Positions 9,109 through 16,258 of a stretch of DNA of 64,000 nt are shown here, in pieces. Within the stretch, counting starts at the first letter, position 1, and each line of letters begins with the position of its first letter. Made by a program: the position numbers and the translations under genes. The stretch spans positions 3,596,001-3,660,000 of the forward strand of contig NZ_CP170547.1 of assembly GCF_042695135.1 (NCBI RefSeq), read 5' to 3'. Below the pieces are notes generated by a model. That model ran no database searches, was not told the DNA's origin, and was given only the letters and a program-made list of their open reading frames with translations. This DNA comes from Epilithonimonas sp042695135. GTDB lineage: Bacteria > Bacteroidota > Bacteroidia > Flavobacteriales > Weeksellaceae.

Positions 9109-9933
9109 TTATAAAATCTCTGTCACGATCTTCATCAGTTCTTCACTATTAATTTCTTTCATTTCGTCAGTTTCTTCATCATTCAGATTATGTTTTTCAT
9201 CTTCATAGACAAAGAGTTTCCATTCGCCATTCTGATATTCCAAGGCTGACAAATTTTCTACCCAATCGCCGGAATTCAAATAAGTGCATTTTCCTTTTTT
9301 GCCAATCACTTCACGGATTTGAGGTTGGTGAATATGTCCGCAAATCACATAATCGAAGCTATTTTCTATTGCCAGTTCCGAAGCTGTGAGTTCAAAATCA
9401 CCGATATATTTCACGGCTTTTTTGACATTGTTTTTAATCTTTTTTGAGAATGAATATTTCTCTCTTCCAATTTTTTCTAAGAACCAATTCACAATATTAT
9501 TGATGGCAATCAGCAAATCGTAACCTTGTCCGCCCAATTTCGCAATCCATTTGGAATGTTGAACCGATGCATCGAAAACATCGCCGTGAAAAATCCACGC
9601 TTTTTTGTCGCCAAGTTTCAGAACGTGCTTGTTACAAAGTTTCAATTTCCCTAACTCGAAATCTGTGAAGTTTCGAAATGCCTCGTCGTGATTTCCTGTG
9701 ATGTAAAAAACTTCCGATTCCTTTGTTGCAAATGAGATTAATTTCTTGACAACCTTGAGATGCGATTTCGGGAAATATGATTTTTTGAATTGCCAAATAT
9801 CAATAATGTCACCATTCAGGATCAAAGTTTTCGGACGGATGGAATTGAGATAACGCAATAATTCCTTCGCCTTGCAACCGTAAGTTCCAAGATGGACATC
9901 AGAAATAATGACAATTTCAACATCTCTTTTCAT
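9109..9933 (-). CDS. LpxH-type UDP-2,3-diacylglucosamine diphosphatase-like metallophosphoesterase
   Basis: A 274-residue calcineurin-type phosphoesterase. The five metal-site motifs are in order: DVHLGTYG (residues ~12-15), LNGDIIDIW, GNHDEAF, FHGDVFD and GHIHQPQ. The length and insertions match the LpxH/LpxH2 family that cleaves UDP-2,3-diacylglucosamine to lipid X in lipid A synthesis, on the cytoplasmic side of the inner membrane. The enzyme class is secure; the exact substrate is inferred from family. The C-terminus is acidic (NDEETDEM). It is the first gene of a two-gene set with the glycosyltransferase downstream. Confidence 0.82.
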   Translation of the reverse strand: MKRDVEIVIISDVHLGTYGCKAKELLRYLNSIRPKTLILNGDIIDIWQFKKSYFPKSHLKVVKKLISFATKESEVFYITGNHDEAFRNFTDFELGKLKLCNKHVLKLGDKKAWIFHGDVFDASVQHSKWIAKLGGQGYDLLIAINNIVNWFLEKIGREKYSFSKKIKNNVKKAVKYIGDFELTASELAIENSFDYVICGHIHQPQIREVIGKKGKCTYLNSGDWVENLSALEYQNGEWKLFVYEDEKHNLNDEETDEMKEINSEELMKIVTEIL

Positions 9934-10394
9934 TCAAAATCAGATTTATACAAAGAACGATTTCTAATTTGAACTGTGCGTGAATGCTATTTTATATTTA
10001 TTGATGCGAAACCCGATGAATTTCCTGATTGTCTTAATATTAATTTAAAAAATAAGTGGTTATTCTCTCAAAAATATTAGTTTTGTTCAGTTACAATTTA
10101 CATTGAGTCTTGCGGTGCTGAGATTTAAACACAAAGCGCACAAGGATTTTTTAAAATTGAAACCGTTTTAGGGTCACAAAGTCGCTTCGCTTGAAATGGT
10201 TTGTTTGCATCGTTGTGATTTCAACGCAAAGGTTTTTGATTGCTGAAAACATTTTAAGGAGCAAAGATTTTGCTAAAGCAAATGATTAAGCGAGCGCTTA
10301 AACAACGAATTCATTCGTTTCTTTGCACTCTAAATCTTTAAGTCGCAAAAAATAATCTTTGCGTTTAAAAAAAACAAAATTTATAATAAAAGTT
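9934..10394. other. Intergenic region with dispersed repeats
   Basis: Divergent gap between the phosphoesterase and the symporter. It holds the second CACAAAG-type repeat (10175-10196) and small inverted repeats such as TTTGCT-AA-AGCAAA near 10268-10282. No coding potential was seen. The symporter frame is open up to a TTG at 10359, but the ATG at 10395 is the better start. Confidence 0.6.
10175..10196. repeat. Dispersed intergenic repeat (CACAAAG family), copy 2
   Basis: CACAAAGTCGCTTCGCTT differs by one base from the copy at 7948 and is preceded by a similar AAACAC...AAGGATTTTT sequence. Confidence 0.6.
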
Positions 10395-11630
10395 ATGAAA
10401 GGTCAAAATAAACTGTTTATCGCAATTATCGTCGCATTGATCTTGGGCGTTATTTTAGGAGGAATCGTCCACACCAGTTATCCGGAATCAAATGCAGAAT
10501 TTGCCAAGAACATTAAGTTGCTTGGAACCGTTTTTATCCGACTGATTCAGATGATTATTGCGCCGTTGGTTTTCTCAACCCTGGTAGTTGGAATTGCAAA
10601 AATGAGCGACATCAAAATGGTGGGACGTGTTGGGACAAAGGCGATGCTTTGGTTTATCACTGCATCTTTGGTTTCATTGTCGATTGGTTTGGTTTTGGTA
10701 AATTGGCTGGAACCCGGTCACGTGACGCAGCTTCCGATTCAGGATGTTTCTTCTGCTTCTGATATTGTAAAGAACAGCAAAGGATTTTCTATGGAAGACT
10801 TTGTGACACACATCATCCCGAAAAGTTTATTTGAAGCTTTTGCTACTAATGAAGTTCTTCAAATCGTAGTATTTTCCGTAATGTTTGGGATTGCGCTTTC
10901 TACGATGGGCGAAGAATATACGAAGCCAGTCATTAAAGGTTTAGATATTATTGCTCACGCCATTTTAAAAATGGTGGGTTATATTATGTGGGTTGCACCA
11001 TTAGGTGTTTTCGGAGCGATATCTGCGGTGGTTGCTACTAATGGTTTTGAGATTTTCAAAGTTTACGCCATCTATTTACGGGATTTCTTTTTTGCACTCG
11101 GAATTCTTTGGCTGGTGCTTTTGTTGGTTGGTTATATGATTCTCGGCAACAGACTTTTCGAATTGTTGAGAAGAATCAAAGAACCCTTGTTGATTGCATT
11201 TTCCACCACAAGTTCCGAAGCGGTTTTCCCAAAATTGGTAGAAGAACTGGAAAGATTTGGTTGCAACAGCAGAATTGTTTCGTTCATTTTGCCTTTGGGA
11301 TATTCATTCAATCTGGACGGAAGTATGATGTATATGACTTTTGCCTCGATTTTTATTGCTCAGATTTACGGCATTGATATGCCACTTGGACAGCAAATCA
11401 TTATGCTTTTGGTCTTGATGCTGACGAGTAAAGGAATCGCCGGCGTTCCGAGAGCAAGTCTGGTAATCATCGTCGCAGCTTGTGGAATGTTTGATATTCC
11501 GGTGGAAGGCATTGCCTTGATTTTACCAATCGACCATTTCTGCGATATGGGAAGAAGTATGACAAATGTATTGGGTAATGCGTTGGCGACGTCTGCGGTG
11601 AGTAAATGGGAAGGGCAGTTGGAGAGCTAA
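10395..11630 (+). CDS. Dicarboxylate/amino acid:cation symporter (DAACS family)
   Basis: A 411-residue inner-membrane secondary transporter of the GltP/DctA family, taking up C4-dicarboxylates or acidic amino acids with H+ or Na+. Family landmarks are the serine-rich re-entrant loop STTSSEAVFPKL, the TM7 motif GYSFNLDGS, the second re-entrant loop SKGIAGVPRASLV and the TM8 motif DHFCDMGRSMTNVLGN. The many hydrophobic stretches agree with eight helices and two hairpins. The ATG at 10395 is preferred because it precedes KGQNKLFIAIIVAL, the expected N-terminus. The specific substrate cannot be assigned. Monocistronic. Confidence 0.88.
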   Translation: MKGQNKLFIAIIVALILGVILGGIVHTSYPESNAEFAKNIKLLGTVFIRLIQMIIAPLVFSTLVVGIAKMSDIKMVGRVGTKAMLWFITASLVSLSIGLVLVNWLEPGHVTQLPIQDVSSASDIVKNSKGFSMEDFVTHIIPKSLFEAFATNEVLQIVVFSVMFGIALSTMGEEYTKPVIKGLDIIAHAILKMVGYIMWVAPLGVFGAISAVVATNGFEIFKVYAIYLRDFFFALGILWLVLLLVGYMILGNRLFELLRRIKEPLLIAFSTTSSEAVFPKLVEELERFGCNSRIVSFILPLGYSFNLDGSMMYMTFASIFIAQIYGIDMPLGQQIIMLLVLMLTSKGIAGVPRASLVIIVAACGMFDIPVEGIALILPIDHFCDMGRSMTNVLGNALATSAVSKWEGQLES

Positions 11631-11692
11631 AAATGTCAAATTTTGATAGAAGTAAGTTTTCAAAAATTATTCACTTAACTACTTATGAGGCA

Positions 11693-11760
11693 CTTCGACT
11701 CCGCTCAGTGTGACATCTAGTAACACAAGCTTTTTCACTGTCAGTCTGAGGCTCTCGAAG
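11693..11760. repeat. Imperfect inverted pair of CTTCGA repeats
   Basis: The arm at 11693-11715 begins CTTCGACTCCGCTCAG; the arm at 11739-11760, read on the minus strand, begins CTTCGAGAGCCTCAGACTGA. The 23-nt loop contains AAGCTT. Both arms belong to the same family as the copies at 9092, 11892, 16129 and 16159. Confidence 0.65.
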
Positions 11761-11850
11761 ACTTTATAAATCCAAATTCCATTGTTCGATGAAATTCTTT
11801 CAGAATGACAAAATTGTGTTTTATTGACAAAGCTTCGATTGATGTCGAAA

Positions 11851-11965
11851 CCCCTAGCCCTAATGGTAGTGGAAATCCTTTTTTGCGTGGGCTTCGAGAA
11901 CCTCAGCCTGACAAAACGTGAAGCAAAAAAGATTGCAACGGACAGCAGGTTCCCGGCTCCTAATT
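11851..11965. repeat. Structured GC-richer repeat element, copy A
   Basis: The element starts CCCCTAGCCC and ends CGGCTCCTA. It has a perfect 9-bp hairpin stem (CTTTTTTGC at 11878-11886 with GCAAAAAAG at 11923-11931) and flanks that align with copy B at 23321: AGCCC...GGAAATC before and ATTGCAACGGACAGCAGG after. The loop contains a CTTCGAG repeat copy (11892-11906). The transcribed strand and function are unknown. Confidence 0.55.
11892..11906. repeat. CTTCGAG intergenic repeat, copy 2
   Basis: CTTCGAGAACCTCAG followed by CCTGACA, located inside the apical loop of the structured repeat at 11851-11965. Confidence 0.7.
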
Positions 11966-12111
11966 GAGTTGGAGTGTGGGAGTGTTTGAGAGTTTTTAAT
12001 TGATCCTTATCTCTCGAACGCTAAAACTCTCCCACTCAACACACCTGTCAAAAATCATCAGCATAGACAAAATCACAAATCGTATTGATTCTAAATTAAT
12101 TTTAAAATCCG

Positions 12112-12119
12112 TAAATTTG
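12112..12119 (+). promoter_or_regulatory. Bacteroidota -7 element
   Basis: TAAATTTG fits TAnnTTTG, 24 bp before the Mrp start codon. TTG at 12085-12087 is 24 nt upstream, longer than the usual spacing. Confidence 0.45.
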
Positions 12120-12142
12120 CAGGATTAAGAATCAAAATTTTT

Positions 12143-13246
12143 ATGCTGACGAAATCAAAGGTTCAGGATTTCCTGAAAGAGATAGAAGTGGAAGACCTGG
12201 TAAGTAATTTTCAGGTAATGGGAGACGATATTTATATTGATATGACATCCCACTCTCCGGCAATGCACGAGAAAAAGAAACTGGAAGTTGCTATGAAGCA
12301 GGCATTTGCTTCGGAATTTGGAGAGCAAATCAATCTTAAACTGAAGATTACTTCTCCTGAATTGCCTGCAACGCCAGTAAATGAAATCAAAGGAAAGCAA
12401 ATCGCCGGAATTCAAAATATTATTGCCATCGCTTCCGGAAAAGGTGGCGTTGGGAAATCTACGGTTGCGGCAAATCTTGCAGTAACATTAGCAAAAATGG
12501 GGTTCAAAGTTGGATTGCTGGATGCGGACATCTACGGACCATCTGTACCGACAATGCTTGATACAGAAGGTCAAAAACCAATCTCTGTAGAAGTAAACGG
12601 CAGAAACCTGATGAAACCAATTGAAAATTACGGTGTAAAAATGCTGTCAATCGGTTATTTCTCTGGTGCAAACCAAGCGGTTGTATGGAGAGGACCAATG
12701 GCTTCCAAAGCTTTGAATCAGATGATTCGTGATGCAGATTGGGGCGAATTGGATTTCTTGTTGATTGACCTTCCTCCGGGAACTGGAGACATTCATTTGT
12801 CTATCATTCAGGAAGTTCCGGTGACGGGTGCTGTGATTGTGAGTACGCCCCAACACGTTGCTTTGGCGGATGTGAGAAAGGGAATCGCGATGTTCAATAT
12901 GGAAAGTATCAATATTCCGGTTTTGGGATTGATAGAAAATATGGCTTATTTCACACCGGAAGAGCTACCTGAGAATAAATATTATATCTTTGGCAAACAA
13001 GGTGCTCAGTTTATGGCTGAAGATTTGGGGATTCCCGTTTTGGGAGAGATTCCATTGATTCAGAGTATCAGAGAAGCGGGTGATGTTGGAAGACCGGCGG
13101 CACTTCAGGAAAACTCGAAGATTTCTGAGATTTACACCAAGACTGCTCAAAATATGGTAGAAAGTCTTGTTGAAAGAAACAAAAATCTGCCTGCAACCGA
13201 AGCTGTAAAAATTACAACGATGGCTGGTTGTTCTCCGAAAAAGTAA
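12143..13246 (+). CDS. mrp: Mrp/NBP35-family ATP-binding iron-sulfur carrier protein
   Basis: A 367-residue cytoplasmic P-loop protein of the Mrp/ApbC family, which carries or delivers iron-sulfur clusters. Residues ~1-75 are a MIP18/DUF59-like domain and residues ~90-350 the MinD-type ATPase, with the deviant Walker A GKGGVGKST at about 98-106, DADIYGPS and LIDLPPGTGD. The family's usual CxxC cluster ligand between the ENMAYF and IFG motifs is absent: that segment reads FTPEELPENKYYIFG. The only cysteine is in the C-terminal MAGCSPKK. A NifU-domain protein gene follows 30 bp downstream, supporting a joint role in cluster assembly. Confidence 0.9.
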   Translation: MLTKSKVQDFLKEIEVEDLVSNFQVMGDDIYIDMTSHSPAMHEKKKLEVAMKQAFASEFGEQINLKLKITSPELPATPVNEIKGKQIAGIQNIIAIASGKGGVGKSTVAANLAVTLAKMGFKVGLLDADIYGPSVPTMLDTEGQKPISVEVNGRNLMKPIENYGVKMLSIGYFSGANQAVVWRGPMASKALNQMIRDADWGELDFLLIDLPPGTGDIHLSIIQEVPVTGAVIVSTPQHVALADVRKGIAMFNMESINIPVLGLIENMAYFTPEELPENKYYIFGKQGAQFMAEDLGIPVLGEIPLIQSIREAGDVGRPAALQENSKISEIYTKTAQNMVESLVERNKNLPATEAVKITTMAGCSPKK

Positions 13247-13276
13247 TTCGGAGTCATTAATAGGAAAATATATAAA

Positions 13277-13528
13277 ATGGATAATAATACAAATCAAATT
13301 CAGGAAGAACTGGTAACCAAGGTGATGGATGCTTTGGAAAGTATCCGCCCGTTTTTGCAGAAAGACGGCGGCGATATTGAATTGGTTGACGTTCAGGAGA
13401 AGAAAGTATTCGTAAAACTTTTGGGAAGCTGCTCTAGTTGCGGCATCAGTAGTTCTACGATGAAGCTGGGTGTGGAAAGCACCATCAAGCAACACGCTCC
13501 GGAGATTGAAGAAGTCATCAGCGTTTAA
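13277..13528 (+). CDS. NifU C-terminal domain iron-sulfur scaffold protein
   Basis: An 83-residue stand-alone NifU C-terminal (Nfu) domain. The IRPFLQKDGGDIELVDV block is the family signature and the cluster-binding CxxC is present as GSCSSCGIS at about residues 54-61. Such proteins hold a [4Fe-4S] cluster at a dimer interface and pass it to apoproteins. It is 30 bp downstream of mrp on the same strand and is followed by a terminator, so the two form an operon. Confidence 0.9.
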   Translation: MDNNTNQIQEELVTKVMDALESIRPFLQKDGGDIELVDVQEKKVFVKLLGSCSSCGISSSTMKLGVESTIKQHAPEIEEVISV

Positions 13529-13535
13529 AAATAAA

Positions 13536-13567
13536 AGTCCCGACTCAGTTTTGAATCGGAATTTTTT
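13536..13567 (+). terminator. Rho-independent terminator
   Basis: CCGACTCA and TGAATCGG form an 8-bp stem with one mismatch around a short T loop, followed by seven T. It ends the mrp-nfu operon and reaches the stop of the convergent gene. Confidence 0.75.
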
Positions 13568-13905
13568 TATTCTACTATTTCCGCATCTTGAATTTCGCGG
13601 TTGCCTTTTCTGAGTTGGCTTTCCCAAAGCAGAAACTTATCCACTTCTTTCATTAGCATTGGAATCGCCAAGGCCAATATTGCCAGATCATCCAAAGCAC
13701 CTACAACAGGTACAAAATCCGGAATGATATCAATTGGCGAGATGACATAGATTAACGCCAAAGCGGGAATCAAGACATCGGTGAATTTCATTTTATATTC
13801 GCCTCTGTACCATAATTTGAACATCCGGTACACGGAAGGAATCTTTTGCAGAAATCCTTTGTGCTTGATGGCTTCCTGAGCCAGTTTCAATTTTGAATAT
13901 TTCAT
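13567..13905 (-). CDS. YkvA family (DUF1232) membrane protein
   Basis: A 112-residue protein with the DUF1232 core: ALALIYVISPIDIIPDFVPVVGALDDLAILALAI, which forms one or two membrane helices with the conserved SPID/DLIPDFIP-type turn. The N-terminal third is basic (KLKLAQEAIKHKGFLQKIP) and probably cytosolic. Function is unknown in the family. It converges on the mrp-nfu operon and is transcribed alone. Confidence 0.82.
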   Translation of the reverse strand: MKYSKLKLAQEAIKHKGFLQKIPSVYRMFKLWYRGEYKMKFTDVLIPALALIYVISPIDIIPDFVPVVGALDDLAILALAIPMLMKEVDKFLLWESQLRKGNREIQDAEIVE

Positions 13906-13999
13906 TTTTTGTGTTTGTTTTTATTTTTCGACTTATCAAATTTCGCAAATTCTATTCCAATCACTTAATAGAAAATCGTAATGTTTTGTTAATTAATCA

Positions 14000-15016
14000 C
14001 TAGGTCAACTTATCCGTCAGTTTTGCAAATTGTTTCTCTGCACTTTTTCCTTCGTAAAGGATATCATAAACCGCATTGATGATAGGAAGTTTCAACTTTT
14101 TCTCCTCACAAATGGAATAGATACCTTTCGTGGCGTAATAACCTTCTGCAACCATACTCATCGATTGGATAGCAGATTTTACAGTATAACCTTTTCCAAT
14201 CAAATTCCCCAGACTTCTGTTTCGCGAGAATAATGAATAAGCCGTAACAATCAAATCGCCCAGATAAGCACTGTCATTCACATCTCGTGGTTCAGGATAA
14301 ATAGCTTCCAAGAACGTTTCCATTTCGCGGATAGCGTTGGACACATAAACTGCTATAAAGTTGTCTCCATACCCCAAGCCGCTGGCAATCCCCGCTCCTA
14401 TCGCATAGATATTTTTTAAAATCGCAGAATATTCGTTACCCAAAATATCGCAGCTTGTATTGACTTTAATGTAATCAGAAGACAAAATGCTTTGTAAGAC
14501 TTCAGAATCTTCTTTCTGAGCAACAGCAACAGTTAAATACGAAAGCCGCTCCATCGCAACTTCTTCTGCGTGACAAGGTCCGGCAATCACCGCTTGATTT
14601 TTGAATCCAATCTTGAATTGATCTTTTAAATAATGTGCAACGATATCATTATGTTTGGGAACGATACCTTTAATAGCAGAACAGAATAATTTGTCCTGAT
14701 ATTCGCACGTCATTTTCTCCATAGTTTCCGACAAATAAATCGAAGGAACTGCCAGAATGATAACATCACAATTAGAGACCAACTCATTGATATCTGTTGT
14801 GATCTGTAATTTTTTGAGGTTGAAAGAAACAGTTGTGAGATAGGTAGGATTGTGTCCACGTTGCTCGATGGCGCCCTTCACAAACTCGTTGCGAACACAC
14901 CAATGAACGGTTTTACAATTTTCGATCAACATTTTCACAATGGCTGTGGCAAAACTCCCACTTCCCAAAACGCCTACACGTACATTTTTAGATGATTTAG
15001 TCAATTTCTTACTCAT
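14000..15016 (-). CDS. gpsA: Glycerol-3-phosphate dehydrogenase [NAD(P)+]
   Basis: A 338-residue GpsA, reducing dihydroxyacetone phosphate to sn-glycerol 3-phosphate for phospholipid synthesis in the cytoplasm. The N-terminal nucleotide fold has VGVLGSGSFATAIVKML, the middle shows AVPSIYL and KGIVP, and the C-terminal half has the catalytic-lysine region NEYSAILKNIYAIGAGIASGLGYGDN and the MVAEGYYATKG motif. The length is normal. The Trp of the usual GxGxWGTA motif is replaced by Phe, as is common in Flavobacteriia. A -7 element lies about 50 bp upstream. Confidence 0.93.
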   Translation of the reverse strand: MSKKLTKSSKNVRVGVLGSGSFATAIVKMLIENCKTVHWCVRNEFVKGAIEQRGHNPTYLTTVSFNLKKLQITTDINELVSNCDVIILAVPSIYLSETMEKMTCEYQDKLFCSAIKGIVPKHNDIVAHYLKDQFKIGFKNQAVIAGPCHAEEVAMERLSYLTVAVAQKEDSEVLQSILSSDYIKVNTSCDILGNEYSAILKNIYAIGAGIASGLGYGDNFIAVYVSNAIREMETFLEAIYPEPRDVNDSAYLGDLIVTAYSLFSRNRSLGNLIGKGYTVKSAIQSMSMVAEGYYATKGIYSICEEKKLKLPIINAVYDILYEGKSAEKQFAKLTDKLT

Positions 15017-15064
15017 ACTTTTTCTGCATTTTCATTTGTAAATATCTATTACTTTCCAAGGTTA

Positions 15065-15072
15065 CAAATCTA
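15065..15072 (-). promoter_or_regulatory. Bacteroidota -7 element for gpsA
   Basis: Read on the minus strand this is TAGATTTG, fitting TAnnTTTG, about 50 bp before the gpsA start. No clear -33 motif at 19 nt. Confidence 0.4.
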
Positions 15073-15194
15073 ATGTAATTTGTTAATTTACATAAATCTA
15101 ATTTCCGTTTTCTAAAAATTTAAGAATAATTAACTTTTATTGATGATAGATGCTTCACAAAACATTATTAATACTCATAAAAATAAAATTTCCT

Positions 15195-15202
15195 TACTTT
15201 TG
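15195..15202 (+). promoter_or_regulatory. Bacteroidota -7 element
   Basis: TACTTTTG fits TAnnTTTG and lies 25 bp before the M23 peptidase ATG at 15227. Confidence 0.5.
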
Positions 15203-15226
15203 CAGTCCATTTTAAAAAAATAATTG

Positions 15227-16114
15227 ATGGTCAACTATCTCAAATCGAAAAAGAAAAAAAACATAGTTCTCATTTTGCTGTTAATTGCTTGTTTTGTTCA
15301 GGCTTTGATCATTGCAAAACTTTATAATGGTGTTGATGATAAAGTCTATCAGGTCAATCTTGTCAAGATCAATAACGAAAAGGACAGCATTGATCATCTT
15401 CAGCTCAAAACAGATTTGGCAATCGTAGATCAAAGTATCCGAAGTATCGATGGATTTCTGAAATCAAAAAATGTATCTGATCTAAGGATTGAAAAACTCG
15501 CAAAAGACAGTCTTCAAAACGAAGTTTATCTGGCAAAAGTTAGCAACCGATACAGCCAATATCTCATCGACCTTGAGCAAAAATTACAGCAAGTTCCTCT
15601 TGGAATTCCGACAGACGGTTATATTTCTTCCAACTTCGGCATCAGAAAGAACCCAATTCCTCCAAAAGCTGATCCTTCAAAAATTGAAAATCAATCCAAC
15701 ATTTCTGAAGAAAAAGATAGCTTAGGGAATGTGATCAAAAGACAAGCGATCGTAAAAGAAGATAAAAACGCCTCTAGCAACGCACCAGCTGAGAAAGACC
15801 AAATGCAGTTTCATAAAGGTCTTGACATTGCCGTAGCTTACGGAAGTCCGGTGAAATGTGCTGCTGCAGGAAAGGTGATTTTTGCAGGTGTGAAAGGTGG
15901 TTATGGAAACTGTGTCATTGTAGAACACGGCAATGGTTTGGCAACGCTTTACGGACATCTTTCGGAGCTTTTGGTTGAAACCAATGACAGAGTAAAAGTC
16001 GGACAGATCATTGCAAAATCCGGAAACACGGGTCGATCTACAGGACCTCATCTTCATTATGAAGTTCATAAAAACAATCAACCTATCAATCCGAGGTTAT
16101 TTTTGAATTTTTAA
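15227..16114 (+). CDS. M23 family metallopeptidase
   Basis: A 295-residue envelope peptidase with one N-terminal membrane helix (about residues 12-30), a predicted coiled coil (about 40-120, Lys/Asp/Gln-rich) and a C-terminal LytM/M23 domain. Zn ligands and catalytic residues are visible in KGLDIAVAYGSPV, where the preceding H and the D are ligands, and in GPHLHYEV. The substrate-groove motif FGIRKNP is present. M23 enzymes cut peptidoglycan cross-links; some coiled-coil members instead activate other hydrolases. A TTG lies one codon upstream, but the ATG at 15227 is the natural start. Confidence 0.87.
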   Translation: MVNYLKSKKKKNIVLILLLIACFVQALIIAKLYNGVDDKVYQVNLVKINNEKDSIDHLQLKTDLAIVDQSIRSIDGFLKSKNVSDLRIEKLAKDSLQNEVYLAKVSNRYSQYLIDLEQKLQQVPLGIPTDGYISSNFGIRKNPIPPKADPSKIENQSNISEEKDSLGNVIKRQAIVKEDKNASSNAPAEKDQMQFHKGLDIAVAYGSPVKCAAAGKVIFAGVKGGYGNCVIVEHGNGLATLYGHLSELLVETNDRVKVGQIIAKSGNTGRSTGPHLHYEVHKNNQPINPRLFLNF

Positions 16115-16128
16115 TTGGTTTTAAATGT

Positions 16129-16143
16129 CTTCGAGAACCTCAG
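16129..16143. repeat. CTTCGAG intergenic repeat, copy 3
   Basis: CTTCGAGAACCTCAG, identical to copies at 9092 and 11892, just downstream of the M23 peptidase gene. Confidence 0.7.
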
Positions 16144-16158
16144 CAGACAATTTTGAAG

Positions 16159-16173
16159 CTTCGAGAGCTTCAG
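16159..16173. repeat. CTTCGAG intergenic repeat, copy 4 (diverged)
   Basis: CTTCGAGAGCTTCAG, a two-base variant lying 30 bp after copy 3 in direct orientation. Both are followed by an ACA trinucleotide (AGACAA, ATACAA). Confidence 0.6.
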
Positions 16174-16206
16174 CATACAACTAATACTCTCTGCACTTTA
16201 AACATA

Positions 16207-16241
16207 AAAAAAGGCGATCCAAAATCTGGATCGCCTTTTAT
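16207..16241. terminator. Bidirectional rho-independent terminator
   Basis: A 10-bp perfect stem AAGGCGATCC / GGATCGCCTT (16211-16220, 16228-16237) flanked by A-run and T-run, placed between the convergent M23 peptidase and trigger factor genes. Confidence 0.9.
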
Positions 16242-16258
16242 TTATAATTGAGAATTAA

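Larger units (their letters stand above)
11631..12142. other. Intergenic region rich in repeats
   Basis: A 512-bp gap without a gene. It holds an inverted pair of CTTCGA-type repeats (11693-11715 and 11739-11760), a structured repeat (11851-11965) with a third repeat copy in its loop, and a -7 promoter motif for the Mrp gene. The 11970-12050 part has 'gagtgtgggagtgtttgagag' against 'ctctcgaacgctaaaactctcccactc', a further imperfect inverted repeat. Confidence 0.65.

Noticed and set aside
10359..10394. TTG start extending the symporter by 12 residues.
   Set aside because: The extra residues are from AT-rich leader DNA; the ATG at 10395 gives the usual N-terminus.
12965..13627. A 220-codon minus-strand frame overlapping mrp, the NifU gene and the DUF1232 gene.
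   Set aside because: It is fully covered by three convincing genes, with no homology seen.
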